Notes under the pieces: generated by a model
Told to the model about the DNA's origin: nothing
The model's input: the letters and a program-made list of their open reading frames with translations, nothing else
The model's database searches: none
Assembly (NCBI GenBank): GCA_964370445.1
Contig: CAYJJK010000071.1
Coordinates: 1 to 13,333, forward strand
Direction: 5' to 3'
From: JAAYCI01 sp964370445
GTDB taxonomy: Bacteria > Bacillota > Clostridia > Oscillospirales > Ruminococcaceae
Length of the DNA: 13,333 nucleotides
Translations under genes and position numbers: made by a program
In this document: piece after piece, positions 5,332 to 13,333 of the stretch
Layout of the letters: every line of letters begins with the position of its first letter
How positions within the stretch are numbered: the stretch's first letter is position 1

Positions 5332-6348
5332 TCATTGGGTAGCCTGGGCAGCATAATCCTCAAAGCCAATGTTGATATCCACTTCGCCGGGGATACCATC
5401 TATTTGCCCTTGTGCTGTATATTGCCAAACACTGAATTCATAGGGGAAATAAGGTTTTGAGCGGTATTGTGCAAACCAAATATCATAATCTTGCAGCCTA
5501 GAAAGTTCCATTCTACCCAAAAGGAAGCCAACATTTCCATAAATCATCGGGGTATAGCCACGCTCTCGCACACGCTCGCAAAAGGCAATGGCAATGTCGG
5601 TAATTTGCGAGGCGGTAAGAGTTTCGGTTCGATAAGTACTACCGGCAATTTCCTCCATATCAAAAACAATAGGGTATTGAATGGGGTAGCCTTCAGCCGC
5701 ATCAATGGCAAAATCAGCTTCCTCCACAGCTTCTTGTGTGGTTATGGCCTGCGAAAAGAAATAAAGCCCAATGGGAATGCCGGCCTCGGTAACATCGGGC
5801 AAATAGGTGCTTAGCATTTCATCTTCCACAATAGCACCGGATTCATAACCACGGTATCCGGCACGTAAAAAGGCAAATTGTACACCTTGTTCTTTTACTT
5901 TTTGCCAGTCAATCTCTCCTTGGTATCTAGAAACGTCAATGCCAACTAAGCCTTGCACACCGTTTGGGTCTGCATAGCGCAAAATACCGTCTTCACCAGT
6001 GGTTAAAAAATCCCAGTTGTATGAATGTTGTGCAAGGGAGTTGTCTACCTCTGCATAATAATATTGCCCCTGTGTACTATATACAATTTGATTTGGAAAC
6101 AGTTCTTGCAAAAAGTAGGTGCTTACACCATGTTGTTGTGCCAACAGTTTCATTTGTTCTATAAAAGCATTTAAATCGGTTGAGTCGGCACCAGCCTCCT
6201 CGCTTGCTGTTTGCGGTAAAGCTACCTCAGTTTCAGCATTTTGAGGTTGCTTTGCTTGCGAGAGCAAGACAAGTGATAGAATGAGCACAATAATTAAGAT
6301 GATATTGATGATCAGAACAATGATGTTGAGTTTAGAAATATTTTTCAT
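5332..6348 (-). CDS. Membrane-anchored GH25 muramidase (lysozyme-like)
   Basis: A 338-residue protein. Residues 8-30 are a single hydrophobic helix with a short basic N-terminus, so the enzyme is probably anchored with its domain outside. After a linker (about 33-60) and a region of unknown fold (60-130), residues 134-335 are a glycoside hydrolase family 25 domain: GIDVSRYQGEIDW (Asp138), GIPIGLYFFSQA, the DxE catalytic pair in VFDMEE (Asp230, Glu232), and VWQYTAQGQIDGIPGEVDIN at the end. GH25 enzymes cleave the MurNAc-GlcNAc bond of peptidoglycan. No separate wall-binding repeats are visible. The ATG at 6348 has AGAGG about 5 nt upstream. It follows the ABC permease gene by 60 nt with no terminator seen between, so it may share that transcript. 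Confidence 0.93.
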   Translation of the reverse strand: MKNISKLNIIVLIINIILIIVLILSLVLLSQAKQPQNAETEVALPQTASEEAGADSTDLNAFIEQMKLLAQQHGVSTYFLQELFPNQIVYSTQGQYYYAEVDNSLAQHSYNWDFLTTGEDGILRYADPNGVQGLVGIDVSRYQGEIDWQKVKEQGVQFAFLRAGYRGYESGAIVEDEMLSTYLPDVTEAGIPIGLYFFSQAITTQEAVEEADFAIDAAEGYPIQYPIVFDMEEIAGSTYRTETLTASQITDIAIAFCERVRERGYTPMIYGNVGFLLGRMELSRLQDYDIWFAQYRSKPYFPYEFSVWQYTAQGQIDGIPGEVDINIGFEDYAAQATQ

Positions 6349-6408
6349 GTTAACCTCTGGTTTTATCTGATCCTATGTGTTTCACGGCTACATTTTTGCA
6401 TGTCTGTT

Positions 6409-7908
6409 TTAATCGTGCCGTATGGCTTCCAGTGAAGAAATTTTCATGGCGCGGTTGGCTGGGGCAAAACCAGAAAGTAAACCAACACCGGTGGCAAAAC
6501 CAAGGGCAAGAAACACAAGCCACGGCTCTATGATAGAAAGCTTCATGCCAGAGGCACCAAAACTACTGTCGAAACCAAACATGGAGCCGATGTCGATGTT
6601 GGCTGTGATGCCCAGTGCCGACAAAATGAGTGGCAAATAGTTTAGCACAGCGCTGATGAGAAAACTGACAATAACCCCTATAATACCTCCAACAAAGCCA
6701 ATGGTGCCAGATTCGATTAAGAACATGGTTCGGATATAGGAAAGCTTGCATCCCAGTACTTTCATTACCCCGATTTCCCGTGTTCGTTCATAGATAGCCA
6801 TGGTCATGGTGTTGGCAATATTTAAAGCTGCCACAAATAATGAGACTGCAGCAAGGCCTCCTAACATCAGCTGGGTTTGCATGACTTGGCCCTGCAACCG
6901 TTCACGCTCTTGGCTCATCGAAGAGATCTGGAAGCCGAGGTCTGAAATGGCTTTTTCCACCTCTGGCATATTATCCACATCATCTACTTTCACACTTACC
7001 GAGTCATAACTGCCGGCCGGTGTGCTGGTGCCATATATGGAAACACCCGAAGTGCCGGGTCTTTCGCCACTGAGCCTGTAATAATCTTGTTCCAACTTCC
7101 GAACCGAGGACACCGGAAGCACAATACCATTGTCCATAAGAAAGTCTGATGTATAATCCAGTACCCCCACAACCGAAAGGGTGTATTCCTCATATTGTGC
7201 TTCCCCTGTCACAGAATCTGTGCCATATTGCATGCGGAACGTAATCGGGGTGTTCATTAAATCCACAAAGAAATCATCAGGGTTTAAAAGCACACCGTTT
7301 TCGTCATATTGTGGCGCATTTGTAGGGGTTGCATTGGGGCCGCTTTCCTCGTAAGGTGGATAGTCTGCAAAACGATATCGGTTTGGGTTGTTTTCACTTT
7401 TGCTGGAGTCAAAAAAGGAAAAAAACATATCGCTACCCACCACCACCTCAATAGTGGTACTGTTGCTTCTGGCCTCCTGTGGATAGCGTCCGGTTATCAA
7501 GGTGTATTCCATAGGCTCCATGGCCTCGGGCTCCACACCCAAAAAACTGGTATACATCGTTTGATATCGGTTTGAGTTGCCGGCCACTAAAGTTCCATTC
7601 AAAACGCTTGATGAATATTTTGGGGTGGCGGCAATCACATGTTCCATCCCGGAAAATTGAGTGACCATGGCATCGTCCAAAGCCGGTGTTTCTGCCGATT
7701 GGTTGGAGCCAAGGCGCACGTCAATCACACGCAAATCACCCCAAGCGGCAATCATTTCTTCGTTTGCGGCACTTACCGCGATGCCCAAAGATACCATCAC
7801 TACAATAGCACAAACACCCACTACCACACCTATAACGGTGAGCACAGTGCGCCCTAGGCGGCGGCGTAAATTGTCTGTGCTAAAACGCAGAAGATCAGAG
7901 ATCCTCAT
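6409..7908 (-). CDS. ABC transporter permease, MacB/FtsX type
   Basis: A 499-residue membrane protein with the MacB/FtsX architecture: one N-terminal helix (about 22-45), a large extracytoplasmic MacB-PCD-like domain (about 46-340), and three C-terminal helices (about 351-373, 402-424, 462-483) with the FtsX-domain signature YERTREIGVMKVLGC after the first of these. Such permeases work as dimers with a LolD/MacB-type ATPase and usually drive mechanical work or export at the membrane surface rather than classical import. I chose the ATG at 7908 because GGAGG (7922-7918) lies 9 nt upstream; the ATG at 7917 is only three codons earlier but directly abuts the GGAGG. The start overlaps the end of the CARDB-like gene by 14 nt, implying translational coupling. 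The ATPase is two genes upstream. Confidence 0.92.
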   Translation of the reverse strand: MRISDLLRFSTDNLRRRLGRTVLTVIGVVVGVCAIVVMVSLGIAVSAANEEMIAAWGDLRVIDVRLGSNQSAETPALDDAMVTQFSGMEHVIAATPKYSSSVLNGTLVAGNSNRYQTMYTSFLGVEPEAMEPMEYTLITGRYPQEARSNSTTIEVVVGSDMFFSFFDSSKSENNPNRYRFADYPPYEESGPNATPTNAPQYDENGVLLNPDDFFVDLMNTPITFRMQYGTDSVTGEAQYEEYTLSVVGVLDYTSDFLMDNGIVLPVSSVRKLEQDYYRLSGERPGTSGVSIYGTSTPAGSYDSVSVKVDDVDNMPEVEKAISDLGFQISSMSQERERLQGQVMQTQLMLGGLAAVSLFVAALNIANTMTMAIYERTREIGVMKVLGCKLSYIRTMFLIESGTIGFVGGIIGVIVSFLISAVLNYLPLILSALGITANIDIGSMFGFDSSFGASGMKLSIIEPWLVFLALGFATGVGLLSGFAPANRAMKISSLEAIRHD

Positions 7909-9379
7909 CGTCGTCATCCTCCAGCTCTGCCTCTTTTGCTTTTTGGCGTTTCTTTTTCAAAACTACGGCCACCACAATGCCTGCACCGCCAAGAATTGCC
8001 ACCACCAGTAGGATTATCAAAAAAGCAGGAGGGCCTGTTGTTTCTTCTTCAACTGGAAAATCGTAAACAAAACTGTCATCCATCATGGCTTCGCCCACTT
8101 CTATGCCAAAAGGTTCGCGTATCTCGTTCACTTCACCGCGGGCATTTTCATAACTGATGACAATGGTAGCATCATAGGTTCCGGGGCTGTCTGCTAAAAC
8201 AGTGATATCTACGCCGTTTTTTGCGCCTGGCTGGAAATTGCCTACGTATATTTGGCCTTCTTCAGAGTATACGCCTTCACTTTCTAAATTAACCACAACA
8301 TTGGATACAATGCTTTTGCCCATATTTACAAGCTCAATAGACATGTAGCCAGATCCATCTCCGGGGCCCGCTGTAATATAATCCGGTGGAGTGAAGTTGT
8401 TGACGACAAAACGGTCGGGTTGCATCACGGGGATGCTGATATCCACCGCAGTGGTCACCTGCTCACCGGTTAAGGCTGAAACACCGGCCACATTGATGGT
8501 TACTTTATAGCTTCCATCTTCGGCATTTGCAGCAGCTTTTAAATTAAATTCAAGGGGTATGTTTTGGTTTGGGGCAGCGGTGCCAAAATAAATGGTAGAG
8601 GAGCCGGAAGATAGAGAAAAATTTTGGTCGGGCACAATGGTAGCGCTTACATTCTCAATATTGTTTGATCCATTGGTAGACAGCATAGTGAGTGTTAAAT
8701 TGAAATCGTCACCTGCCATGATGGCTTCCTCGCCGTAGCTGGCATCTTTTAAAGCAAATGCTGTGCCACGTACCACTTGGCTGCTGCTGGAAATAGGCTC
8801 GCTGCTGGAAGAATCCGGTGTTGGCACACAGTTGTTCAAAGTGATGGTGATGCTTTGCAAGGGGGCATAATCGCCCACGGGACCTTCATAATAAACATCC
8901 GCTTGAAAAGTATTTCCTACGCCAGAATAAACCATGTCAAAATCTAAGATATAATCATAACCACCGCCGCCTTCACCCACTTGAAGTCCATTTCGTCCCA
9001 TCGAAACAGCAGAAGGGTTTGTGGGTGTGAAAGAAGAGGTATTCATTTTTCCACGGGGCAAAATTTCCAAATTCATCGGGTTGTTTTCTGGTATGATGCG
9101 AGAATCGTGCAAGCGCAGTTCTAATGAAAAGACCATGCCCGGTGTAATCTGTGTAACAATTTGTCCATTCACATGTGTAACATATGAAGTGATCGACAAT
9201 TCGCCCCCATTGCTGATGGGTGTTTGTGATGAACTGGAAGTAGATATGCTTGAGCTGGAAATACTGGAAGAGGCATTTGCAGTAAGTGAAAACACCATGC
9301 ACCCCAGTATAAATCCCACCAAAACCAAAATGGCAACCACAGAAGAGATGAGATTCTTTTTGTGTTGACTTACGAACAT
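7895..9379 (-). CDS. Ser-rich CARDB/COG1361-like membrane-anchored surface protein
   Basis: A 494-residue protein counted from the ATG at 9379, which has AGGGGGA about 7 nt upstream; an ATG at 9409 is in frame but lacks a ribosome site. It has a hydrophobic N-terminal segment (about 9-34, ending TANA, possibly a cleaved signal), then a Ser-rich stretch (about 37-51). Three beta-rich regions of 100-130 residues follow, the first two separated by a second Ser-rich linker (about 190-200). The last two resemble the CARDB/NEW3 Ig-like folds of COG1361 S-layer-type proteins. A C-terminal helix (about 450-474) is followed by a basic and then acidic tail ending DDDDEDL. It would sit outside the cell, held by the C-terminal helix. 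Placed between an ABC ATPase and its permease, it is probably an extracytoplasmic partner; its ligand is unknown. Confidence 0.8.
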   Translation of the reverse strand: MFVSQHKKNLISSVVAILVLVGFILGCMVFSLTANASSSISSSSISTSSSSQTPISNGGELSITSYVTHVNGQIVTQITPGMVFSLELRLHDSRIIPENNPMNLEILPRGKMNTSSFTPTNPSAVSMGRNGLQVGEGGGGYDYILDFDMVYSGVGNTFQADVYYEGPVGDYAPLQSITITLNNCVPTPDSSSSEPISSSSQVVRGTAFALKDASYGEEAIMAGDDFNLTLTMLSTNGSNNIENVSATIVPDQNFSLSSGSSTIYFGTAAPNQNIPLEFNLKAAANAEDGSYKVTINVAGVSALTGEQVTTAVDISIPVMQPDRFVVNNFTPPDYITAGPGDGSGYMSIELVNMGKSIVSNVVVNLESEGVYSEEGQIYVGNFQPGAKNGVDITVLADSPGTYDATIVISYENARGEVNEIREPFGIEVGEAMMDDSFVYDFPVEEETTGPPAFLIILLVVAILGGAGIVVAVVLKKKRQKAKEAELEDDDDEDL

Positions 9380-9415
9380 TTTTTGTTCCCCCTGACTTGT
9401 TTGTTTCATAAAATA

Positions 9416-10165
9416 TCAATTCGTTTGCGAACTGTTTTCACCAAATAAAACCTTACGATTGTTGGTTTTTGTCACATCATCAAGCACATCATTTTTGGTT
9501 ACGATGCCGTCATTTAAGGTGATGATTCGATCACCAATATTAGAAAGTTCCCTCTCATGTGTTACCATCACAAAGGTGATGTTGTAATCTCGAGAGCGCT
9601 CTATCATGGTTCTCAGCACTTGTATTGTTGTGCGCGAATCCAAGTTACCTGTGGGCTCGTCTGCAAAAATTACTTTGGGTTTGCCGGCAAAAGCACGTGC
9701 AATGCCTACACGCTGTTGCTGGCCACCGCTCATTTCAGACGGTTTGTGGGTAAGGCGTTTAGAAAGCCCCATTTCTGTTAGTTCTTTTATGGCGCGTTTT
9801 TCCCTTTTTTCTTTTGATACCCCTGAAAACATGAGTGGCATGGCAACATTCTCAATGGCGGTTAATTGAGGTAAGAGATTATAGCTTTGAAAAATAAACC
9901 CAAGGTTTTGCTGACGAAAGCTGGCCAGTTGATTTTCATCCATGTGGGAAATTTTCTTCCCGGCAATGGCCACAATGCCTTTGCTTGGTTTTTCAAGGCC
10001 GGCAAGCATGTTCAATAAAGTGGATTTTCCGCTACCGGAAGAGCCAATGATACAACACACTTCTCCTGTTTCAATGCTGATGTCCACCCCGTTGAGGGCC
10101 CTCACTTTTTCTTCACCAACACGGTAAATTTTTTTCAAATTTTCCGTTCGTATCATAGGTGCCAT
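9416..10165 (-). CDS. ABC transporter ATP-binding protein, MacB/LolD type
   Basis: A 249-residue ATPase with all the expected motifs: Walker A GSSGSGKS (41-48), Q-loop at Gln93 (FIFQSYNLLPQLTAIENV), ABC signature MSGGQQQR (145-152, with Met in place of the usual Leu), Walker B KVIFADEP (164-171) followed by the D-loop region TGNLDS, and H-loop His203 (VMVTHE). The FQSYNLLPxLTAxENV segment is characteristic of the MacB/LolD/FtsE-like subfamily, which pairs with FtsX-type permeases; its partner is the permease at 6409-7908. About 30 extra residues follow the ATPase core. The ATG at 10165 has AGGGG about 9 nt upstream. It is 38 nt downstream of nadE and 36 nt upstream of the CARDB-like gene, with no terminator visible in either gap. 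Confidence 0.95.
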   Translation of the reverse strand: MAPMIRTENLKKIYRVGEEKVRALNGVDISIETGEVCCIIGSSGSGKSTLLNMLAGLEKPSKGIVAIAGKKISHMDENQLASFRQQNLGFIFQSYNLLPQLTAIENVAMPLMFSGVSKEKREKRAIKELTEMGLSKRLTHKPSEMSGGQQQRVGIARAFAGKPKVIFADEPTGNLDSRTTIQVLRTMIERSRDYNITFVMVTHERELSNIGDRIITLNDGIVTKNDVLDDVTKTNNRKVLFGENSSQTN

Positions 10166-10203
10166 GTATCATCGCCCCTTGCCAAATGGTTTTTATTCAT
10201 TGT

Positions 10204-12135
10204 TTATTGGTCTCCTTCATGTTCATCCATTTTCAAACTTTCTACCTGTGCTAAAAAAACAGTGACGGCCGCGTCACTTGGCATGCGAAAATCTCCCCTG
10301 GGAGACAAACTGACAGAGCCAACCTTTGGCCCATCCGGCAGGCAGCTACGTTTAAATTGCTGGCTAAAAAACCGCTTATAAAACACTTCCATCCAAAATA
10401 ATATTTCTGTTTTATTATACTGGCTTCCAAACGAATGTAAAGCAAAACGTAAAATCTTTTTTGGGGTAAAACCATAACGCAACATATAAAAAAGAAAGAA
10501 ATCATGCAATTCATAAGGACCCACAATTTGCTCGGTTTGCTGGCTGAGTTCCCCATCTTGTGGAGGAAGAAGCTCTGGGCTGACAGGTGTATCTAAAACA
10601 TCTTTCAGCACTGCACGAAGCTCTGGTAAGCGATTGGCTTCATGCGCCACCAAAGAGCGCACCAGTGTTTTGGGGATGCCCGCATTCACCCCATACATGC
10701 TCATATGATCGCCGTTGTAAGTGGCCCAGCCAAGGGCAAGTTCCGATAAATCCCCGGTGCCCACCACAAGGCCGCCCGCTTGGTTTGCCATATCCATCAG
10801 CACCAAGGTGCGCATGCGTGCCTGTGCATTTTCAAATGTGACATCATGTTGTGATTCAAGCTGGCCGATGTCGATGAAATGCCGGCGCACAGAAGGGGTG
10901 ATATCCACTTCTTTTAGAGTGACGCCAAGCGCTTTGCAAAGTGTTTGTGCGTTGTTTTTAGTGCGGCTTGTTGTGCCAAAACCCGGCATGGTAACAGCTG
11001 TAATGTCTGCACTGTTTTTTTGAAGTAAAGCAAAGGCACGCACGGTAACCAGTAAGGCCAAGGTACTGTCTAGTCCTCCAGAAACACCCACAAATGAAGT
11101 TTTGATTCCGGTGTGGAAAAGACGTTTATAAAGTCCTTGAGCTTGGATGTTTAAAATGGTTTCACAACGTTCTGCTAGAACATTGCCTGAAGAGGGTACA
11201 AATGGTGTTTTGGAAATGGGGCGCAGCACTGCAGTGGATCCTTCTTGCAAATGAAATGAAATATGGCGATACACACCTTTGTTTTGGGGAAAGGTGGTTA
11301 GGCGGCAACGCTCTTGTGTTAAAAGTTCCAAGTCGATATCGGCAATCGCTACCTCTTGAGAAAAAGGTTTGGCCTCGCTTAAAATTTGTCCATTTTCGCA
11401 AAGCAGATGGTGGGCTGAAAACACCATGTCTCCTGTAGACTCTCCAAACCCGGTGTCTGCATATAAATAGGCACAGCATAGGCGGGCAGATTGGCTTTGC
11501 ACCAACATTTTACGATACTCTGCCTTGCCAACGGTTTCGTTGCTGGCACTGGGGTTAACAATCAAAGTGGCGCCCGCTTCGGCATGGCGCACAGAGGGAG
11601 GAGAGGGAACCCAAAGGTCTTCACAAATTTCAGCCGCAATACGTAGTTGTGGTTGCTCGCTACAGCAAAACAACAAATCGGTGCCAAACGGTACCTCGCC
11701 AAAGGAGGGCAAAACCATTGTTTTGCTCAGTTCCTTTCCGGAGGTGAACTGGCGAAGCTCATAAAACTCGTTATAATTTGGAAGATGTGTTTTGGGAACC
11801 ACACCCAGCACTTTGCCTCCTTGAAGAAAAGCGGCGCAATTGTATAATTTGTCTTCATAACGAAGGGGAAGGCCTACCACCAGTAGCATGGGCAAGTGCG
11901 CTGTGTTTTGGCAAACCGTTTGCAGTGCCGCAAGAGCTGCATATAATAGTGGTTTTTGAAAAAACAGATCACCACAGCTGTATCCTGTAAGGCTTAACTC
12001 TGGGGTGAGTAAAATTTGCACATTTTGTTTGGCAAATTTCTCGGCTAGTGAAACAATTTTTTCGGCTTGGTGTAAACAATCTGCCACTCGAACAGTGGGG
12101 GCTGTTGCCGCAACGCGAATCAGTCCGTCATTCAT
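10204..12135 (-). CDS. nadE: Glutamine-dependent NAD+ synthetase
   Basis: A 643-residue, two-domain enzyme that makes NAD+ from deamido-NAD+, ATP and glutamine, the last step of NAD synthesis. The N-terminal half is a nitrilase-fold glutaminase with the full catalytic triad: Glu46 in LTPELSLTGY, Lys115 in VVPKTHLPN and Cys171 in AAEICEDLW. The C-terminal half is the synthetase with the ATP-pyrophosphatase P-loop SGGLDS at 352-357, followed by GTGDLSELALGW. The length fits the long glutamine-dependent form, so it need not rely on free ammonia. The ATG at 12135 is preceded by AAGGAG with 8 nt spacing. It lies 61 nt after the ZIP transporter gene and 38 nt before the ABC ATPase, so it may be in one long transcript with them; no functional link to the ABC system is evident. 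Confidence 0.97.
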   Translation of the reverse strand: MNDGLIRVAATAPTVRVADCLHQAEKIVSLAEKFAKQNVQILLTPELSLTGYSCGDLFFQKPLLYAALAALQTVCQNTAHLPMLLVVGLPLRYEDKLYNCAAFLQGGKVLGVVPKTHLPNYNEFYELRQFTSGKELSKTMVLPSFGEVPFGTDLLFCCSEQPQLRIAAEICEDLWVPSPPSVRHAEAGATLIVNPSASNETVGKAEYRKMLVQSQSARLCCAYLYADTGFGESTGDMVFSAHHLLCENGQILSEAKPFSQEVAIADIDLELLTQERCRLTTFPQNKGVYRHISFHLQEGSTAVLRPISKTPFVPSSGNVLAERCETILNIQAQGLYKRLFHTGIKTSFVGVSGGLDSTLALLVTVRAFALLQKNSADITAVTMPGFGTTSRTKNNAQTLCKALGVTLKEVDITPSVRRHFIDIGQLESQHDVTFENAQARMRTLVLMDMANQAGGLVVGTGDLSELALGWATYNGDHMSMYGVNAGIPKTLVRSLVAHEANRLPELRAVLKDVLDTPVSPELLPPQDGELSQQTEQIVGPYELHDFFLFYMLRYGFTPKKILRFALHSFGSQYNKTEILFWMEVFYKRFFSQQFKRSCLPDGPKVGSVSLSPRGDFRMPSDAAVTVFLAQVESLKMDEHEGDQ

Positions 12136-12170
12136 TCTATTTTCTCCTTTATGTGTCTTGGCAAAAGCAA

Positions 12171-12195
12171 AACAAAATAGGGCTTAAACGCCTAG
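12171..12195 (-). terminator. Weak possible terminator after the ZIP transporter gene
   Basis: On the minus strand TAGGC-GTTTAA-GCCCTA makes a short 5-bp stem with one bulged C, followed by TTTTGTTTTG. It begins just after the ZIP gene stop codon. The stem is short and the T-run is broken, so at most it would reduce read-through into nadE. Confidence 0.3.
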
Positions 12196-12196
12196 T

Positions 12197-13006
12197 TTAA
12201 ATAAATAATAAAAGGCTAAGTGCCATCACAGCCATGCCGGCCACAAGGCCGTAAAGCGCCAAATGGTTCTCACCAAATTCTCGGGCTGTTGGCAGCAGTT
12301 CATCTAAACTGATGTATACCATAATGCCGGCTACGGCGGCAAATATAAATCCAAACATCGCTTCATTAAGAAATGGGTATAGCAATACATAGCCCACAAG
12401 GGCACCGATAGGCTCTGCAAGGCCGGATAAAAAAGAAAGGCGAAATGCTTTCATTTTGCTACCGGTAGCGTAAAAAATAGGTACAGCTACGGCAATGCCT
12501 TCCGGTATATTGTGAATTGCAATGGCAACGGCGATGGGGATACCCAAGCTTGGGTCATCAAGGGCCGCTGTAAAGGTGGCAAGTCCCTCTGGAAAGTTGT
12601 GAATAGCAATGGCAAGTGCTGTGAAAAGCCCCATGCGCATCAAACTAGACTTGTGCTCTTCACTGTTTCCGTCCATTTCTTCAACTGTATGCATCTCATG
12701 GGGGTTTTCGGAAGAGGGCACCAGCCTATCGATTGCAGCAATAATCAAAATACCAAGAAAAAATCCGCCCACAGCGGCAAAAGAACCTAATTTTTCACCA
12801 AATATAGCCATAAGCTCATCATTCGCTTTGGCCAAAATTTCCACAAAAGAAACATAGAGCATTACACCGGCCGAAAAACCCAGTGCAACAGAAAGAAAAC
12901 GTTGATTGGTTTTGTTTGTAAGCAAAGAAAGTGCGCTGCCAATACCGGTGGAAAGGCCTGCAAATAAGGTGAGTGAAAATGCAAACAACAAAGAAGATGT
13001 TTCCAA
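12197..13006 (-). CDS. ZIP family metal transporter (ZupT-like)
   Basis: A 269-residue, eight-helix-type membrane protein of the ZIP family, which imports zinc and related divalent metals. The metal-binding helices carry HNFPEG (136-141) and HNIPEG (165-170), the family hallmark, with further likely ligands at Glu55 (FVEIL), Glu198 (GLAEPIGA) and Glu236 (DELLP). The loop between helices 3 and 4 (about 97-120) is acidic and contains His103, His106 and His118, as is usual for the variable metal-rich loop. The start codon is TTG at 13006: AGGAGG (13017-13012) sits 5 nt upstream, and no ATG in this frame gives the full first helix. It is probably co-transcribed with nadE. No Zur-type operator was recognised upstream. 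Metal specificity (Zn, Fe or Mn) cannot be decided from sequence. Confidence 0.93.
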   Translation of the reverse strand: METSSLLFAFSLTLFAGLSTGIGSALSLLTNKTNQRFLSVALGFSAGVMLYVSFVEILAKANDELMAIFGEKLGSFAAVGGFFLGILIIAAIDRLVPSSENPHEMHTVEEMDGNSEEHKSSLMRMGLFTALAIAIHNFPEGLATFTAALDDPSLGIPIAVAIAIHNIPEGIAVAVPIFYATGSKMKAFRLSFLSGLAEPIGALVGYVLLYPFLNEAMFGFIFAAVAGIMVYISLDELLPTAREFGENHLALYGLVAGMAVMALSLLLFI

Positions 13007-13075
13007 AATAACCTCCTATGGACAGCAAATAACAAACAAGGTTTAAAAGTAATTGACTATCGGGGCAAGCTTTTG

Positions 13076-13333
13076 TTAAGAAGAGGTTTTTGGTTCTTCA
13101 CTATCTATAGCAGTACGTTGTGAATAAAGGTCTGCCTCTTCAGTACCTTTATAAATTGTATGTGTGTTTTTTCCTTTTTTCTTTGCAGCATACAGTGCGA
13201 TATCAGCGTGGTGGTACAGTTCCTCAAATTGTGTGCCATGATATGGTGCAATAGAAATACCAACACTGCAAGAAACTTTGCATTCATGTATCTTATCCCA
13301 CTTCATGGTGTTTGCGATAATTAGGCACAACAT
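13076..13333 (-). CDS. GGDEF domain protein, C-terminal end (5' part beyond window)
   Basis: Only the last 85 codons are present; the frame is open to the right edge, so the first ATG seen is internal. CSVGISIAPYHG, then LYHHADIALYAAKKKGKN, is the conserved end of a GGDEF (diguanylate cyclase) domain: the (V/C)SVGIS strand followed by the (A)D-ALY-AK-GRN-type helix. The GGDEF active-site motif itself is outside the window, so whether the enzyme is active in making cyclic di-GMP cannot be judged. About 25 polar residues follow the domain to the TAA at 13076-13078. No terminator is seen in the 69 nt between it and the ZIP transporter gene. Confidence 0.88.
   Translation of the reverse strand: MLCLIIANTMKWDKIHECKVSCSVGISIAPYHGTQFEELYHHADIALYAAKKKGKNTHTIYKGTEEADLYSQRTAIDSEEPKTSS

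Noticed and set aside
12819..13028. Minus-strand open frame overlapping the start of the ZIP transporter in another frame
   Set aside because: The ZIP frame has AGGAGG plus a TTG start and full family motifs; the overlapping frame has no recognisable features and is a shadow.
1..13333. tRNA, rRNA, riboswitch, insertion sequence or phage attachment site
   Set aside because: No cloverleaf, rRNA stretch, recognisable riboswitch core, transposase or integrase ORF could be identified on either strand by eye; a covariance-model scan would be needed to exclude small RNAs.

Overview
The window looks like a chromosomal segment of a low-to-moderate GC, Gram-positive anaerobe of the Clostridia (possibly Oscillospiraceae-like). 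This is an inference from strong AGGAGG-type ribosome sites, a lipoprotein with a Gram-positive style signal, a membrane-anchored GH25 muramidase, a CARDB-type surface protein, a clostridial-type zinc-dependent phospholipase C homologue, and a selenium-enzyme maturation cluster (yedF, DUF3343, yqeC, cysteine-desulfurase-like) typical of such organisms. It contains one 10-N assembly gap (3900-3909). No rRNA, tRNA, transposase, phage gene or CRISPR array was seen.

Left part (1-2381): a minus-strand selenium-metabolism operon, yedF -> DUF3343 -> yqeC (cut by the window edge), with overlapping genes. It is transcribed away from a plus-strand aminotransferase class V / cysteine-desulfurase-like gene. 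The divergent intergenic region (1035-1189) holds an extended -10 promoter for yedF, a perfect 17-bp palindrome across that promoter's spacer and -35 region, and a second, larger inverted repeat. The plus-strand gene ends in a clear intrinsic terminator. Together these genes fit the known accessory set for selenium-dependent molybdenum hydroxylases; the hydroxylase, selD and yqeB are not in view.

Middle (2400-5220): all minus strand. A MATE transporter appears to have lost its first transmembrane helix by an internal in-frame deletion. Next is a zinc-dependent phospholipase C family gene interrupted by the assembly gap, with an Asp-rich tail beyond it. Then comes a tiny lipoprotein whose mature part is almost entirely MADSS repeats from a 15-nt tandem array. 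Well-formed promoters precede the phospholipase and lipoprotein genes, and a strong terminator separates them.

Right part (5332-13333): all minus strand and closely spaced. In transcription order: the end of a GGDEF protein (cut by the window edge), a ZIP-family metal transporter with a TTG start, glutamine-dependent NAD+ synthetase, then an ABC ATPase, a membrane-anchored Ser-rich CARDB-like protein and a MacB/FtsX-type permease, and finally a membrane-anchored GH25 muramidase. The ATPase, surface protein and permease form one evident transcription and functional unit, probably acting at the cell envelope. The muramidase directly downstream fits that theme.
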